IMG/VR virus record: IMGVR_UViG_3300034073_004654
Span: 1 to 64,000 of that record
Source: a virus
Length of the DNA stretch: 64,000 bases
Strand: one strand, 5' to 3'
Shown here: positions 1-7,519 of the stretch, one piece after another
How positions within the stretch are numbered: position 1 is the first letter of the stretch
How the letters are laid out: every line of letters starts with the position of its first letter
Position numbers and translations under genes: made by a program
Notes under the pieces: generated by a model
Told to the model about the DNA's origin: nothing
The model's database searches: none
The model's input: the letters and a program-made list of their open reading frames with translations, nothing else

Positions 1-87
1 GTGGAGAATTATCGAGGGATTTGTCAAAGGTGCGGTCAAACCGGACAAGTTCATATTTCGGAAGTGAAGTGTCTCAGGCATAAGTGA
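1..87 (+). CDS. 3' end of a small zinc-ribbon-like protein (partial)
   Basis: An open frame enters at the left edge and stops at TGA 85-87. The visible residues include CQRCGQTG and a later Cys and His, a pattern typical of small zinc-binding phage proteins. The start probably lies outside the window, although a GTG at position 1 cannot be excluded. A strong hairpin terminator follows directly, so this is the last gene of its transcript. No specific function can be given. Confidence 0.5.
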   Translation: MENYRGICQRCGQTGQVHISEVKCLRHK

Positions 88-97
88 ATGAAAAAGA

Positions 98-127
98 GAA
101 ATGCGCCATTGGGGGTGGCGCATTTTA
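98..127. terminator. Bidirectional intrinsic terminator
   Basis: A near-perfect hairpin (AATGCGCCA pairing with TGGCGCATT, G-rich loop) lies between two convergent genes. It is followed by TTTT on the plus strand and preceded by an A-rich run that serves the minus-strand gene. Confidence 0.8.
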
Positions 128-151
128 AAATTAATCAATAAGATTTAATTC

Positions 152-565
152 TCAATAGGCTTCTGGATCGCATTTTCGACAAGTTCCATCACATGATCCA
201 TTTCCGCAAGCTGGAGCATAATATTCTTTTTGCCAACGATATTTCCTATCCTCATAATCGCGATCTATTATTTTTGCTTCAAGCATATCTTCATTATCAT
301 AAAGAGTAATTTTTCTTTTATTGATGTCTACATAGTTTTCCATGCCAATTTTACGACCTTTTAGAGATTCTATGTTTTTGACTTTCTCTACAACATCTTC
401 CCAATTTTTTCCAGTTACATCATATCTTTCAGTCACATCTCCAAATAAAGGCGATATCATTACAAAATAATTTGTTTCTTTTGCTTCTTCAGAAGATTCC
501 AAGGAACCAAGCTTATATTTAACGCTATAATAATTTGCAACTTTAAGAATTGATTTTAATGACAT
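152..565 (-). CDS. Leader-bearing phage protein with C-terminal Cys cluster
   Basis: The 137-residue protein opens with MSLKSILKVANYYSVKY, one of six copies in the window of the type A N-terminal leader. The remainder is a small alpha/beta-looking domain of unknown function. It ends in CGNGSCDGTCRKCD, four cysteines that could bind a metal or form disulfides. It converges on the preceding gene and shares its terminator. Upstream on its strand the DNA is AT-rich, with no clear TTGACA box. By analogy with T4 internal head proteins the leader may direct packaging into the virion; this is inference. Confidence 0.8.
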   Translation of the reverse strand: MSLKSILKVANYYSVKYKLGSLESSEEAKETNYFVMISPLFGDVTERYDVTGKNWEDVVEKVKNIESLKGRKIGMENYVDINKRKITLYDNEDMLEAKIIDRDYEDRKYRWQKEYYAPACGNGSCDGTCRKCDPEAY

Positions 566-716
566 AGTAATTATCCTTTTGACAACTGGTATTGTAAACA
601 GACATATGTTTTATAGAAGCATATAACTAAATGTAGAAAAATGTAGAAAATTATTTATTATTTTTTTTATTTTGCAAATTTTATTTTGCAAACAGGTAAT
701 ATGAGTACATATACTT

Positions 717-1934
717 GTGCAATTAGTAGAGAGGCATAGAATCAATAAAAATTCCTATAAAGGAAAGATTCTTGATAAGAAATTATTTTTATCAAAAAAT
801 CTTTATAATTCTGCCGTCTATCATTTTAGAAAACATTTTGAAATTACCGGAACTTATCTAGGTTATCATGTCTTAGATAAACAGTTCGCTTTAGAAAATC
901 AAATAGATTACAGGGCGCTACCGGCTAAAGTCGCACAACACGTATTGATGCAAGTTGATGACGCTTTTAAAAGCTTTTTTAAGGCACTTAAATCATTTAG
1001 AAAGAATCCTGTCAAGTTTACCTCAGCTCCAAAATTACCAGGATTCAAACACAAAACTAAAGGTAGAAATTTATTAATTTTCACTTCTCAAGCAATATCT
1101 AAGAAAAAAATGTCACCTTCTGGAATTGCTGAATTGCCATTACCAACAAAAATTCCACACAAAGATATCTGTCAAGTCAGAATAACTCCCGGCGACATTT
1201 ATCACACAATTGAAATAGTATACAATAAAACTGAAAAGCCTAAATCTAATGGTAATGTTATTGCTGCGTTAGACCCTGGAGTATCTAATTTAGCTACGGT
1301 TACTTTTACAAAAGGATCTCCTATAATCATTCCAGGTGGTCCGCTAAAATCTATAAATCAGTTTTATAATAAAAAACGATCTGAATTGCAGTCCAAATTA
1401 ACAGGAGATCAAAAAACTTCAAAACAAATTAAAAAACTTACTTCTAAGCGCAACGATAAAATATCTGATTATATGCATAAAGCTAGTCGATATTTAGTTA
1501 ATCATTTAGTTTCTCATGGAGTGTTCAAATTAGTTATCGGACACAACAAATCCTGGAAACAAGAGACTAATATGGGTAATAAAAATAATCAAAATTTTAT
1601 TAATATCCCGCATAGCAAATTTTTTGCTTTGTTAAAATATAAATGTGCTTTAGAAGGAATAGATATTGTAGAAAGAGAAGAAAGTTACACTAGCAAATGT
1701 AGTTTTCTAGATTTAGAGCCCATTAAGAAGCAGAAAAAATATATGGGAAGAAGATTGAAAAGAGGCTTATTTAAGTCTAAATCTGGAACCAAAATAAATG
1801 CTGATGTTAATGGCTCTTACAATATCTTGAGAAAGGAAATCCCAGAAGCTTTTAGTGATGGGATAGAGGCTGTATTAGTTCAGCCAATAAGGATAAAACC
1901 TTATAAAAATAAATTGTGGAATATTTTTCTATAA
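717..1934 (+). CDS. tnpB: TnpB-like RNA-guided nuclease (IS200/IS605 OrfB family)
   Basis: The 405-residue protein begins at GTG 717 with MQLVERHRI, a typical TnpB opening. The RuvC-like triad is visible: ALDPG with Asp near 186, VEREESYTSKC with Glu near 321, and NADVNGSYN with Asp near 363. Only the first zinc-finger area (TSKC) remains and the usual second CxxC pair is missing, as in some TnpB lineages. No TnpA transposase and no terminal hairpins were found around it, so it may be a stranded or domesticated copy. It shows little similarity to the second TnpB at 11 kb, so it was probably acquired separately. TnpB proteins cut DNA next to a short TAM under guidance of an RNA from the element end. 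No guide RNA could be placed here. Confidence 0.9.
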   Translation: MQLVERHRINKNSYKGKILDKKLFLSKNLYNSAVYHFRKHFEITGTYLGYHVLDKQFALENQIDYRALPAKVAQHVLMQVDDAFKSFFKALKSFRKNPVKFTSAPKLPGFKHKTKGRNLLIFTSQAISKKKMSPSGIAELPLPTKIPHKDICQVRITPGDIYHTIEIVYNKTEKPKSNGNVIAALDPGVSNLATVTFTKGSPIIIPGGPLKSINQFYNKKRSELQSKLTGDQKTSKQIKKLTSKRNDKISDYMHKASRYLVNHLVSHGVFKLVIGHNKSWKQETNMGNKNNQNFINIPHSKFFALLKYKCALEGIDIVEREESYTSKCSFLDLEPIKKQKKYMGRRLKRGLFKSKSGTKINADVNGSYNILRKEIPEAFSDGIEAVLVQPIRIKPYKNKLWNIFL

Positions 1935-1970
1935 TTTATTGAACTATAATTTAATATTTAATTATTGATT

Positions 1971-2384
1971 ATGAAGTACAAAAACAATCTCAGCAATATT
2001 TCCGGCAATTCTTATTTTGAGGTGATTGAGCCGTTTGAGGCATATATTCCTGTGGGGAAATATCTTTCCAATAGTTTTGTTGGAAGTTCTCAGATGCTTG
2101 GAATAGCTTATCAAAAGATTACTCTACAGCCCAAGGATCAAATTCATGATTTGTTTGGAGGAGTTTTTGTAAGTTATCAGAATCGAATGGTTCCAATAAA
2201 GATGCAACTATCCGATAAGCATCCTTTTGAAAAGGTTTATGGATACGAAGAAGAAATTTTCCCTGTAGAGAAGCTAAAGAAAATTGATTTGGTAGAAGGC
2301 AAGAAGTATTGCAATGATTTGCCGGATGTACCTAAGCCCAAACAATATTTTGGACGTGGGATTGATTCCGTGATTGGGGCTTGA
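1971..2384 (+). CDS. Hypothetical phage protein
   Basis: The 137-residue protein starts at ATG 1971; a TTG two codons upstream is less likely. No signal peptide, membrane segment or familiar motif is visible. The C-terminus is Pro/Lys/Gly-rich (DVPKPKQYFGRG). It follows tnpB by 36 bases without a consensus promoter. Its stop overlaps the -35 box of the next promoter. Confidence 0.75.
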   Translation: MKYKNNLSNISGNSYFEVIEPFEAYIPVGKYLSNSFVGSSQMLGIAYQKITLQPKDQIHDLFGGVFVSYQNRMVPIKMQLSDKHPFEKVYGYEEEIFPVEKLKKIDLVEGKKYCNDLPDVPKPKQYFGRGIDSVIGA

Positions 2385-2408
2385 CAAGTAAAGATTCGGT
2401 CTTATACT
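2381..2408 (+). promoter_or_regulatory. Sigma70-type promoter, AAAGAT-spacer family
   Basis: TTGACA at 2381, a 16-bp spacer containing AAAGATT, and TATACT at 2403. It drives the operon starting at 2431 and makes the upstream GTG at 2410 an unlikely start because that lies before the transcript begins. Confidence 0.8.
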
Positions 2409-2430
2409 GGTGAAAGCTATGGGAGGCGAT

Positions 2431-2628
2431 ATGGATATTACCACGGTTTGCGGCGAGAAGTTTAATTATGAAGATTCTTGCGATATGGCATTTATGATTT
2501 ATCGTCGATTCGGGCGGGAAATGGAATCTGCTCATATTGCTTGGAAGCGCCTATTGCAGAATAGTTGCGAGTTCTCTCAGTTTGAGAAAATGGTTCTTAA
2601 TGGTCGGAGCCGTCATTATAAGGATTGA
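2431..2628 (+). CDS. Small hypothetical protein
   Basis: The 65-residue protein starts at ATG 2431 with a strong GGGAGGCG ribosome site. It is first in a run of small genes (2431-3505) downstream of a consensus promoter. It is rich in Met, Cys and basic residues and has no recognisable domain. Confidence 0.75.
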   Translation: MDITTVCGEKFNYEDSCDMAFMIYRRFGREMESAHIAWKRLLQNSCEFSQFEKMVLNGRSRHYKD

Positions 2629-2631
2629 GAT

Positions 2632-2802
2632 ATGGGTTTGACAGCAGGATTTATCAAACTTCCTACCGAACCTGGATTTTATTTTTCTAATAAAATTAGA
2701 CTTACAATTATTCCATATGCCAGCTTGTATTTAATTAATGTTATTTGTTTTGGATATAAGCTTTATTTCGGGATAGATAATGGCTGGAAAGGTTTGAAAT
2801 GA
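2632..2802 (+). CDS. Small hydrophobic protein
   Basis: A 56-residue frame from ATG 2632, three bases after the previous gene. It overlaps the next start by ATGA, a sign of translational coupling. The middle (TIIPYASLYLINVICFGYKL) is hydrophobic enough for one membrane span. Function is unknown. Confidence 0.6.
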   Translation: MGLTAGFIKLPTEPGFYFSNKIRLTIIPYASLYLINVICFGYKLYFGIDNGWKGLK

Positions 2803-3005
2803 AAGTTTGGATGCTGTCAATTCATCATAATAATGGCGAATGGTCAATTATTGATCTTTATAGTTGTAGGGAATTGGCTTTAAAAGCTGCCCATAGACAA
2901 AAGCATCCTGATGAAGATTTGACTTGGAATGAAGTGGGTTTTGATGCCTGGGATGCTGGAGCTTATACTATGAGAATCGAAGACTATAAAGTTAAGGGAA
3001 TTTGA
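2799..3005 (+). CDS. Small hypothetical protein
   Basis: A 68-residue protein opening MKVWMLSIHHNNGEWSII, with an ELALKAA motif afterwards. This layout recurs in phage proteins that look like small beta-sheet domains. It overlaps the upstream stop (ATGA) and precedes the next gene by three bases, so it is an internal operon gene. Function is not known. Confidence 0.75.
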   Translation: MKVWMLSIHHNNGEWSIIDLYSCRELALKAAHRQKHPDEDLTWNEVGFDAWDAGAYTMRIEDYKVKGI

Positions 3006-3008
3006 AAA

Positions 3009-3314
3009 ATGAGCCCCAAAGAAATTCAAGAACGTAAAAAAGTGGTTCAAAGACTAGCTGCCAATTATCGGTGGGGTGATATACCTATGCCTAAAGGAGA
3101 TAAGCTGGTTTTTAAAACCATTAATGGAATTGACTTTTATATGGTAGGTCATAATTCCAGCCATGAGTTTTATTTGGGACTAGATGAAGCGGGTAATTAT
3201 TGGGCTCGTTCTTTTGGAGAAGAAATTTCTTATGATGAAGATAGTGAACCTGAATATAAGGAGCACATTCATCAAGTAGATAATTTGGAAGATGCTTATT
3301 TGGGGCATCTATGA
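3009..3314 (+). CDS. Hypothetical protein, paralogue of the 36149-36445 gene
   Basis: A 101-residue protein. Its core, GIDFYMVGHNSSHEFYLGLD, closely matches GIEYYMVGRNNTQQFYLGID in the protein encoded at 36149-36445. Both continue with an acidic stretch and end near YLGHL or YIGHC, so the pair are clear paralogues 33 kb apart. The core suggests a small beta-rich fold. It overlaps the next gene by four bases. Function is unknown. Confidence 0.75.
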   Translation: MSPKEIQERKKVVQRLAANYRWGDIPMPKGDKLVFKTINGIDFYMVGHNSSHEFYLGLDEAGNYWARSFGEEISYDEDSEPEYKEHIHQVDNLEDAYLGHL

Positions 3315-3505
3315 AGATCGAAGTTATAGAGATCAAAGATAATCCTGACGGATCTGCTGAATATATTTTTGAGGTAGATGAGGAAGCCAAAGCTAGTATT
3401 ATGAAAGCTACTGGAATGAAACGCTGGAGCAAAAAGAAGTTTCAGGAGTTTGTAATTCAAGCTTTGGATCATCATATTCGTTTAGGTGATTCTGAGAAGA
3501 TTTAA
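3311..3505 (+). CDS. Small hypothetical protein
   Basis: A 64-residue protein with a beta-like start (MKIEVIEIKDNPDGSAEYIF) and a Lys-rich helical end (KRWSKKKFQEFVIQALDHH). The shape could suit a small nucleic-acid-binding protein, but no family is recognised. It is the last gene of the 2431 operon and overlaps its predecessor by ATGA. Confidence 0.75.
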   Translation: MKIEVIEIKDNPDGSAEYIFEVDEEAKASIMKATGMKRWSKKKFQEFVIQALDHHIRLGDSEKI

Positions 3506-3546
3506 GTCAAAGTTTGAACTGGGTTATAACATAGAGTGAAAGGGTC

Positions 3547-3574
3547 TTGACAAGAAAAGATCCTGTGTTATCTT
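3547..3574 (+). promoter_or_regulatory. Sigma70-type promoter, AAAGATC-spacer family
   Basis: TTGACA at 3547, a 16-bp spacer with AAAAGATCC, and TATCTT at 3569, upstream of the gene at 3597. Confidence 0.8.
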
Positions 3575-3596
3575 ATTGGCAGGAAGGTACAAGATC

Positions 3597-3785
3597 ATGC
3601 CGAATATGAGTTATTGTCGATTTGAGAACACATGCCAAGATTTTCAAGATTGTTTGGAAGCCTTGGAAAATAATGGAATTGATAGCTTGTCTGATAATGA
3701 GCGATATTATGCTGAGAAGCTATTGAATCTTTCTAAGAAGTTAATTCAAGCTATTGATTCTGAAGATTCAGAAGATTCTGAGTGA
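3597..3785 (+). CDS. Small conserved phage protein (MSYCRFENT family)
   Basis: The 62-residue protein begins MPNMSYCRFENTCQDFQDC, an opening I recognise from many phage genomes, where it remains without a known function. ATG 3597 fits the GGAAGG ribosome site; the upstream TTG frame runs back into the -10 box. The C-terminus is a short SEDSEDSE acidic repeat. Confidence 0.8.
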   Translation: MPNMSYCRFENTCQDFQDCLEALENNGIDSLSDNERYYAEKLLNLSKKLIQAIDSEDSEDSE

Positions 3786-3806
3786 AATTATTTAAGGAGA
3801 ATTATC

Positions 3807-4577
3807 ATGCCTAACTGGTGCAATAATAGTGCAACGATTACTGGTCCCATTGACATTCTTAAGGAATTGGAGGCTGTTCAGCTTTCTTTTCAGGAGCTTT
3901 TTCCTTGTCCTCAAGAATTGCTAGATACTACTGCTCCTGCTGTTTATAATGATAAGGACAAGGTAAAGATTAACGAAGAGAAGTTTGGATATTCTGATTG
4001 GTATAGTTGGCAGGTTGGCAATTGGGGAACTAAATGGGATCTATCGCTTCAAAGTCTTGATTTGGATGATAACGGAGATGGTACAGGTTGTTTACATGCC
4101 GGATTTGATACGGCTTGGAGTCCTCCTGTAGAATTTATGAAAAATCTTTATGAGAAGTATAAGGATCGAGGTTTGAATATTCGGATGGAATATTTTGAGC
4201 CTGGCTGTGGTTTTCTTGGAATTGTAGATACGAGCGAAGGTGAATTTATTGATGAATATCATGAATTTGAAACGGCGTCTGAGCTAGAAGATTGCATTAA
4301 GGAATTGGGCGAGCATTGTCTGGCGAAGTATGAGCTGGAATATCTACAGGAACGAGAAGAAGAAGAACGTCAAGAGCGAGAAAAAGCCGAAGAAGCAAAG
4401 ACCGAGGAAAAGGTAACTGTAAAAGCGGCTGCTAAGAAGTCGGCAAAGACTACTGTAAAGAAAGCTGCTGCTAAGAAAACCGTTAAGAAGGCAGCGGTTA
4501 AAAAGGCGGCAGTTAAGAAGGCTGCAAGTAAAAAGGCAGTTAAAGCTCCTGCAAGTAAAAAGTCAGTTAAGAAGTAA
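3807..4577 (+). CDS. YubB/Api92-like ferredoxin-fold protein with histone H1-like tail
   Basis: The 256-residue protein starts MPNWCNNSATITGP, the signature of the YubB/Api92-like ferredoxin-fold family found on phages and plasmids. A matching segment around residues 60-150 includes WGTKWD and FDTAWSPP. From about residue 170 it becomes a charged coiled-coil-like helix (EREEEERQEREKAEEAK). It then ends in about 60 residues of repeated KKAA, KKAV and KKAAS units like bacterial histone H1-like tails. The tail implies DNA or RNA binding. A strong AAGGAG site precedes the ATG. Confidence 0.85.
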   Translation: MPNWCNNSATITGPIDILKELEAVQLSFQELFPCPQELLDTTAPAVYNDKDKVKINEEKFGYSDWYSWQVGNWGTKWDLSLQSLDLDDNGDGTGCLHAGFDTAWSPPVEFMKNLYEKYKDRGLNIRMEYFEPGCGFLGIVDTSEGEFIDEYHEFETASELEDCIKELGEHCLAKYELEYLQEREEEERQEREKAEEAKTEEKVTVKAAAKKSAKTTVKKAAAKKTVKKAAVKKAAVKKAASKKAVKAPASKKSVKK

Positions 4578-4578
4578 G

Positions 4579-4929
4579 ATGGAAACTTCAGAATTTGCAA
4601 TTCCCAAGAATCTTTCTGTAGCGGGAAGTTCTGCTTATTCGGCGATTATGAATATCCTGAATAAGTATGAGGCGAAATCGGGAGGTTGCAAGACATTTTA
4701 TTCTCCTAGCGAATGGGCAGAGCGAGGAGAAAAATATGGTAAGACTTCTCATTTGATTATTGTTTATGATGGTGGGGATGTTGGAAATTTTTTCAATATG
4801 AATCATGAGCAATATAAATTGTATGAGGAAATGCAGCAAGAATTGCGGAAGGCTGGGTTTTATTTCGAGGAATGCACTGGCTGGTATTCTGCTGTTTACG
4901 ACTTTATCAATAACTACATTTATCCTTAG
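4579..4929 (+). CDS. Conserved phage protein of unknown function
   Basis: A 116-residue protein. The stretches NLSVAGSSAYSAIMN, GGCKTFYSPSEW, LIIVYDGGDVGNFFNM and FYFEECTGWYSAVY recur in small proteins of many unrelated phages, but no activity is known. It starts one base after the YubB-like gene, so the two are probably co-translated. A large inverted repeat follows. Confidence 0.8.
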   Translation: METSEFAIPKNLSVAGSSAYSAIMNILNKYEAKSGGCKTFYSPSEWAERGEKYGKTSHLIIVYDGGDVGNFFNMNHEQYKLYEEMQQELRKAGFYFEECTGWYSAVYDFINNYIYP

Positions 4930-4941
4930 TGACATTACATA

Positions 4942-4997
4942 AAATGACACTACATATATTGTAATGTAATGTATATACAATATATGTAGTGTCATTT
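4942..4997. repeat. 22-bp perfect inverted repeat
   Basis: The left arm 4942-4963 (AAATGACACTACATATATTG, then TA) is exactly complementary to 4976-4997, with a 12-base centre that itself contains short ATGTAAT repeats. It lies between two genes, just upstream of the ribosome site at about 5010. A strong RNA hairpin or an operator are both possible. The right arm is not followed by a U tract, so a normal terminator is unlikely. Confidence 0.75.
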
Positions 4998-5021
4998 AAT
5001 TATAAGTATTGGGAGGCGGCT

Positions 5022-5318
5022 ATGATTTGCAAATTTTGTCAAGGCGTTGGAGTTCTTGGATATTTTGTGGAGGGGTGTTATTTTGAGGAATCTTGCGAGG
5101 AGTGTCAGGAAACCGGACATTTATCGGATTCTCAAATTCGGGAGAATGAAAAGGATTATTTGGTAGATTATTTGGCGGATTTGGAATTTGGGAATAAGTT
5201 ATATTCTTTGGGGGAATTTCAGGAGGTACAACTTCGAGTATTTCGAGAGTTGAATCAAATGGACAAGGTAGAACCTGAGAAGGTAAATCTTTTATTGAAT
5301 TGGGCTAATGCTTATTGA
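5022..5318 (+). CDS. DnaJ-type zinc-finger-like small protein
   Basis: A 98-residue protein from ATG 5022, preceded by GGGAGGCGG. Two CxxC pairs (ICKFCQGVG and CEECQETGH) form one DnaJ-like zinc centre. The rest is an acidic helical region. The protein at 39030-39506 has the same arrangement (CVGCEGSG and CLECLGTGE) and is a paralogue. Such proteins may be assembly or chaperone adaptors; no function is proven. Confidence 0.75.
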   Translation: MICKFCQGVGVLGYFVEGCYFEESCEECQETGHLSDSQIRENEKDYLVDYLADLEFGNKLYSLGEFQEVQLRVFRELNQMDKVEPEKVNLLLNWANAY

Positions 5319-5360
5319 ATATGAGCGGTAATAATGACATATTAAAATAAGGAATTAAAT

Positions 5361-6635
5361 ATGTCGTTAAAAGATTTAATTAAAGTTGGAAATTATTACG
5401 AAATTAAATATAAATTTTTAAAATTTGCGGAAGATGATGCTCATGCTCGTTCTATTGCTTTAATGAAATTTCTTTCTGGGATAGCTAAAGAATTAGGAAT
5501 TGCAGAGCACGTTTATGTTGTAGGTGGGGCGGTTAGAAATTATCTTATTGGTCAGCCTATAAAAGATATAGATGTAGTTATTGATTCTGTATTATCTGGT
5601 TATGATTCTGAATGGTTTGCTGAGCAGATAGCAAAGAAAATACAACCTGTTAAAAGTAAATTGACTACCAATAATTACGGGGTAGCGATTTTATCTATTG
5701 ATCCATCTTGGGTATTAGATGGTCATTCTATGTTAGGTCCAAAAGGAACTGGAGAAACAATAGAAATAGCCAATGCTAGAAAAGAATCTTATGGTGGATC
5801 GGAGGGTAAAGGATATAAGCCTCATTCAGTAGAAACTGCTACCATTGAAGAAGATTTATTGCGTAGAGAATTTACATTTAATACTCTTTTGTGGAGGCTA
5901 TCTAACTTAGCAGAAGGACCGGAAAAAGCTGAAGTATTAGATTTATTGGGTCGAGGCAAGTCAGATTTATCTGAAAAAATTTTAAGAACTCCGGCAGATC
6001 CGGATAAAACATTTTCTGATGATCCTACCAGGATGTTACGAGCTATTAAGTTTGTAGCTAAATATAATTTTAAAGTTCCTGAAGATATGTTGGAGAGTAT
6101 TAGGCGCAATGCTTTTAGATTAAATCAAATGCCTTGGAATGCTGTTAGAAATATTTTAATAGATGATATTTTAAAAGCTCCGAATCCAAGAAGGTCAGTA
6201 ATGTTATTGAAGGAGATGAGGCTAGCAGATGCATTAAAAGAAATGATTGAATCCAATCCTGAATTTAAGACTTCTTTGGGAAGAAGTTTTAATGATAATA
6301 CAGATCCGATGTTATTGTTGGATCTATTGGATTTGGATTGGGACATGAAAACGCCTATAAGTTTCTTAAACAATATACAACAAGAAAGATTACGAGAATT
6401 ATTGTTAGAAATGGATGAATCCGATGGTCGCGAATATGTTAAGGCTCTAATTAAGCCTCCTGTTGATTTGCAGTTCTTTTTTAAGAATTTTAACATTCCA
6501 GAAAAAGAGCGCAAGGGAGTTATTTCTATTGCAAGAGATTCTCTTTTAGAAAATCCAAATTTATTAGAAGATCTTAAAAGTCTAACAAGTGAAGTTGAAA
6601 GTAAGTTGGGGAAAATCTGGCGTCGCAACGATTGA
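5361..6635 (+). CDS. cca: CCA-adding tRNA nucleotidyltransferase with N-terminal phage leader
   Basis: The 424-residue protein has the class II poly(A) polymerase/CCA-adding head domain. GGAVRN is near residues 54-60, DIDVVID near 69-75 with the metal-binding Asp pair, RREFTFN near 168, and DPTRMLRAIKF near 221, followed by a helical RNA-binding body. The enzyme adds or repairs the 3' CCA of tRNAs. This fits the tRNA genes here that lack an encoded CCA (16433, 30300 and 58837). The first 17 residues, MSLKDLIKVGNYYEIKY, are not part of the enzyme family. They are the type A leader seen on unrelated proteins in this window, so the enzyme may be packaged and injected. It has no consensus promoter and the upstream DNA is AT-rich. 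Confidence 0.9.
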   Translation: MSLKDLIKVGNYYEIKYKFLKFAEDDAHARSIALMKFLSGIAKELGIAEHVYVVGGAVRNYLIGQPIKDIDVVIDSVLSGYDSEWFAEQIAKKIQPVKSKLTTNNYGVAILSIDPSWVLDGHSMLGPKGTGETIEIANARKESYGGSEGKGYKPHSVETATIEEDLLRREFTFNTLLWRLSNLAEGPEKAEVLDLLGRGKSDLSEKILRTPADPDKTFSDDPTRMLRAIKFVAKYNFKVPEDMLESIRRNAFRLNQMPWNAVRNILIDDILKAPNPRRSVMLLKEMRLADALKEMIESNPEFKTSLGRSFNDNTDPMLLLDLLDLDWDMKTPISFLNNIQQERLRELLLEMDESDGREYVKALIKPPVDLQFFFKNFNIPEKERKGVISIARDSLLENPNLLEDLKSLTSEVESKLGKIWRRND

Positions 6636-6646
6636 CATTTTAGGTG

Positions 6647-6674
6647 TTGACAAGTAAAAGATCGTGGCTATGTT
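6647..6674 (+). promoter_or_regulatory. Sigma70-type promoter, AAAGATC-spacer family
   Basis: TTGACA at 6647, a 16-bp spacer with AAAAGATCG, and TATGTT at 6669, upstream of the DUF2786-type gene. Confidence 0.8.
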
Positions 6675-6727
6675 GTAGTGGACGGTAGAGATACCGTGCT
6701 AAAATTCTCGTTAACTGAGAGGTAATC

Positions 6728-7447
6728 ATGGATCTTGATAAGGTTATTTCCAAAGTTCAGAAGCTCTTGGCATTGTCGAAGTCGGATAATGCTGGAGAAG
6801 CGGCAGCGGCGATGAATGCGGCAAATAAGCTGATTGATCAGTATCGTTTGTCGTTGGCTGATCTGGAAACTTCTGAGGATACTTTAGATCCTATGATGGA
6901 AGATTCCGAGGCGGTTTATGAAACCGGCAGGATTGTCCAATGGAAATCTTTTTTGGTTGGAGTATTGTCGAAGCATTATGGTTGTGCTTTGTTCAATCAA
7001 ACGACTTTTCCCAAGGGTCGTAAAGTTTCGCATTATAAGTTGGTGGGGCGAAAGAGCGATATTGCCATTGTGCGATATTTCGTTTCATATCTTATGAATG
7101 AGTGCCAGCGTCTTTGTGAAAAAGAGGCGCATGGTAAGGGCAAAGTTTTTGCTAACTCGTATTGTACGGGATTCGTGGCAGGAATTCAGTCACAATTGGC
7201 GGCTAGTCGAAAAGAAGCGGAAAAGGAAGCCACTGGTTCGGCAATTGTAGCAATTAACCGCCGAGTGGAGGAAGCCAATAATTTCATGAATACTTTGTAT
7301 CGTTTGAAATCTTCTAATTCTTCTTCTCAGGCACGCACGGATTATAGCGCGTATTCGCGTGGTTTGCAGCAAGGAAAGAATTTGCATTTGGGAGCGGGCT
7401 TGAATTCCGGTGGTTCTACTTCTGGGATTCGTTTGCTGGGCAATTGA
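6728..7447 (+). CDS. DUF2786-family protein
   Basis: The 239-residue protein has the DUF2786 signature at its start (KVQKLLALSKSDNAGEAAAAMNAA), a helical segment repeated in many phages and bacteria. A middle region (residues 60-170) resembles the domain that usually follows it, with HYGCALF and KLVGRKSDIAIVRYFVSYL. The C-terminus is Ser/Gly-rich. DUF2786 proteins are unassigned but common in mobile elements. The gene has its own promoter and terminator, so it is a single-gene unit. Confidence 0.85.
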   Translation: MDLDKVISKVQKLLALSKSDNAGEAAAAMNAANKLIDQYRLSLADLETSEDTLDPMMEDSEAVYETGRIVQWKSFLVGVLSKHYGCALFNQTTFPKGRKVSHYKLVGRKSDIAIVRYFVSYLMNECQRLCEKEAHGKGKVFANSYCTGFVAGIQSQLAASRKEAEKEATGSAIVAINRRVEEANNFMNTLYRLKSSNSSSQARTDYSAYSRGLQQGKNLHLGAGLNSGGSTSGIRLLGN

Positions 7448-7460
7448 AAATATAGGTTTG

Positions 7461-7500
7461 GGGCGGTTCCTAATAAAAACCGCCCGCATTTATTTATATT
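7461..7500 (+). terminator. Intrinsic terminator
   Basis: GGGCGGTT pairs with AACCGCCC at 7478-7485, followed by a T-rich stretch. It closes the DUF2786-type gene. Confidence 0.8.
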
Positions 7501-7519
7501 TTAAAATTAAGGCAAAAAT

